Shown here: piece after piece, positions 63,102 through 64,000 of the stretch
How the letters are laid out: the number at the start of each line of letters is the position of its first letter
Numbering within the stretch: the first letter of the stretch is position 1
Assembly: GCF_003034995.1 (NCBI RefSeq)
Contig: NZ_PZKF01000009.1
Location: forward strand, 1 to 64,000
DNA length: 64,000 bases
Source of the DNA: Phaeovulum veldkampii DSM 11550
Lineage (GTDB): Bacteria > Pseudomonadota > Alphaproteobacteria > Rhodobacterales > Rhodobacteraceae
Direction: 5' to 3'
Notes under the pieces: generated by a model
What the model was told of the DNA's origin: nothing
Databases searched by the model: none
Seen by the model: only the letters and a program-made list of their open reading frames with translations
Program-made: the position numbers and the translations under genes

Positions 63102-64000
63102 TCAGCGCCCGAAGCCCGAGGCTTGCGGCAGCCACAGCGCCAGTTGCGGAAAGGCCCAGATCAGCGCCAACCCGCCCATCAGCAGCAACACATAGGGCAG
63201 CGCGCCATGGATGATCTCTGACAGCCGCGCGCCGGTGATGCCCTTGATCACAAAAAGGTTCATTCCCACAGGCGGGGTGATCAGCGCCAGTTCAAGGTTG
63301 ATCATCAGCATCACGCCATACCAGATCGGGTCGATCCCAAGCGCCGCCATCGTGGGCAGGATGATCGGCGTGGTGATCAGGATGATGGCGATGGTTTCCA
63401 GAAACATCCCCAGCACAAAGATCGCTGCCATCACGGCCATGATAAAACCGGTCTGGCCCAGCCTCAGCGCAGTCACCGCCTCCATCACCTCGGCGGGGAG
63501 TCGGATGATGGTGATCGCATGACCGAAAATGCCGGCGGCGGCGAGGATCATGAACAGCATCGCCGTGGTGCGCATGGTTTCCCACAGACAGTCCCACAGA
63601 TCGCGCAGGGTGACATTGCGATAGACCAGCACCGCAACCGCCAGCGCATAGACAGCGCCGATGGCGGCCGCCTCGGTCGCGGTGAAGACGCCCAGATAGA
63701 TGCCGCCCAGCACTACCGGTGGCATCATCACTGCCCAGAACGATTTGGCCAGCGCGCGCCGCAATTCGGCCCAGCCGACCCAGCTTTGCTTTTGGGTGTC
63801 GCCTTGCATGGTGACCTGCGCCCAACTGAACAGCGCAAAGATCGCCGCCAGCATCAGCCCCGGCACCAGCCCGGCCAGAAACAGCGCCCCGATCGAGGCA
63901 TCCGAGACGATGGCATAGAGGATCATCGGCCCCGAGGGTGGGATCAGGATACCCAGCGTGCCGCCTGCCGCGATCACGCCGTAACTGTCGCGGGGGCGAT
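63102..64000 (-). CDS. TRAP transporter large permease (DctM-like), 5' part outside window
   Basis: The last 299 codons of a TRAP large permease. Family motifs include [40 protein letters not shown] and [20 protein letters not shown]. The frame stays open to the window edge; upstream codons ([11 protein letters not shown]) continue the family pattern, so the GTG at 63977 is not the start. It is distinct in sequence from the dctM at 4858. Its binding protein and small permease should lie to the right. Substrate unknown. Confidence 0.9.
   Translation of the reverse strand, partial: RPRDSYGVIAAGGTLGILIPPSGPMILYAIVSDASIGALFLAGLVPGLMLAAIFALFSWAQVTMQGDTQKQSWVGWAELRRALAKSFWAVMMPPVVLGGIYLGVFTATEAAAIGAVYALAVAVLVYRNVTLRDLWDCLWETMRTTAMLFMILAAAGIFGHAITIIRLPAEVMEAVTALRLGQTGFIMAVMAAIFVLGMFLETIAIILITTPIILPTMAALGIDPIWYGVMLMINLELALITPPVGMNLFVIKGITGARLSEIIHGALPYVLLLMGGLALIWAFPQLALWLPQASGFGR

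Noticed and set aside
61457-63214. 585-aa plus-strand frame
   Set aside because: Antisense to cobQ, whose catalytic motifs are clear.

Overview
The window is GC-rich chromosomal DNA from an alphaproteobacterium of the Rhodobacteraceae (Rhodobacter / Gemmobacter / Tabrizicola-like). The assignment rests on gene content and order: dctSR divergent from dctPQM, and hemN(hemZ)-fnrL-uspA-ccoNOQP-ccoGHIS in the order known from Rhodobacter sphaeroides and R. capsulatus. It has no CRISPR array, no rRNA and no prophage. One insertion sequence is cut by the left edge.

Layout. 1-390 is the end of an IS5-type element lying against dctR. 391-6183 is a C4-dicarboxylate TRAP system with its two-component regulators. 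6187-10449 is a four-gene minus-strand operon: a NitT/TauT-type ABC importer plus a DUF429-DUF1989 fusion protein of unknown function. 10637-15357 holds housekeeping genes (CpdB-like nucleotidase, nudC, an SRPBCC protein, pheA, a small membrane protein). 15506-21225 is a yejABEF peptide importer, closed by a bidirectional terminator shared with hemN. 21271-32599 is the microaerobic core: hemN, fnrL, uspA, the cbb3 oxidase operon ccoNOQP and the maturation operon ccoGHIS, with four FnrL-type boxes. 32620-43240 contains a SPOR-domain D-Ala-D-Ala carboxypeptidase, a HAD hydrolase, clpS, an RsmC-like methyltransferase, a divergent SDR, a lipoprotein, hemF, a DEAD-box helicase, hemE and hemC. 43298-51340 is a minus-strand run rpmH-rnpA-yidD-ttcA-(degenerate GGDEF/EAL)-yidC-MOSC-engB-MFS. 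51533-55695 holds a TVP38 membrane protein, a flavin disulfide oxidoreductase, an orphan histidine kinase and a DUF4405 membrane protein. A tRNA-Arg(ACG) at 55776 is followed by a compositionally different islet with one FkbM methyltransferase. The remainder is map, a CinA-type protein, a GNAT protein, an OmpA-like protein, a LysR regulator, cobQ and the 3' part of a second TRAP permease.

How the genes fit together. Oxygen sensing by FnrL is wired locally to oxygen-independent heme synthesis (hemN), a universal stress protein, the high-affinity oxidase and its copper/heme maturation proteins. The oxygen-dependent counterpart hemF and the earlier steps hemC and hemE lie within 20 kb. The points most worth following up are the DUF429-DUF1989 fusion transport locus, a 29-codon leader ORF with an ideal ribosome-binding site overlapping the carboxypeptidase start, an SDR lacking its catalytic lysine, a doubly degenerate GGDEF/EAL protein in the rpmH-yidC run, and the tRNA-linked FkbM gene with an apparently frameshifted 5' end.
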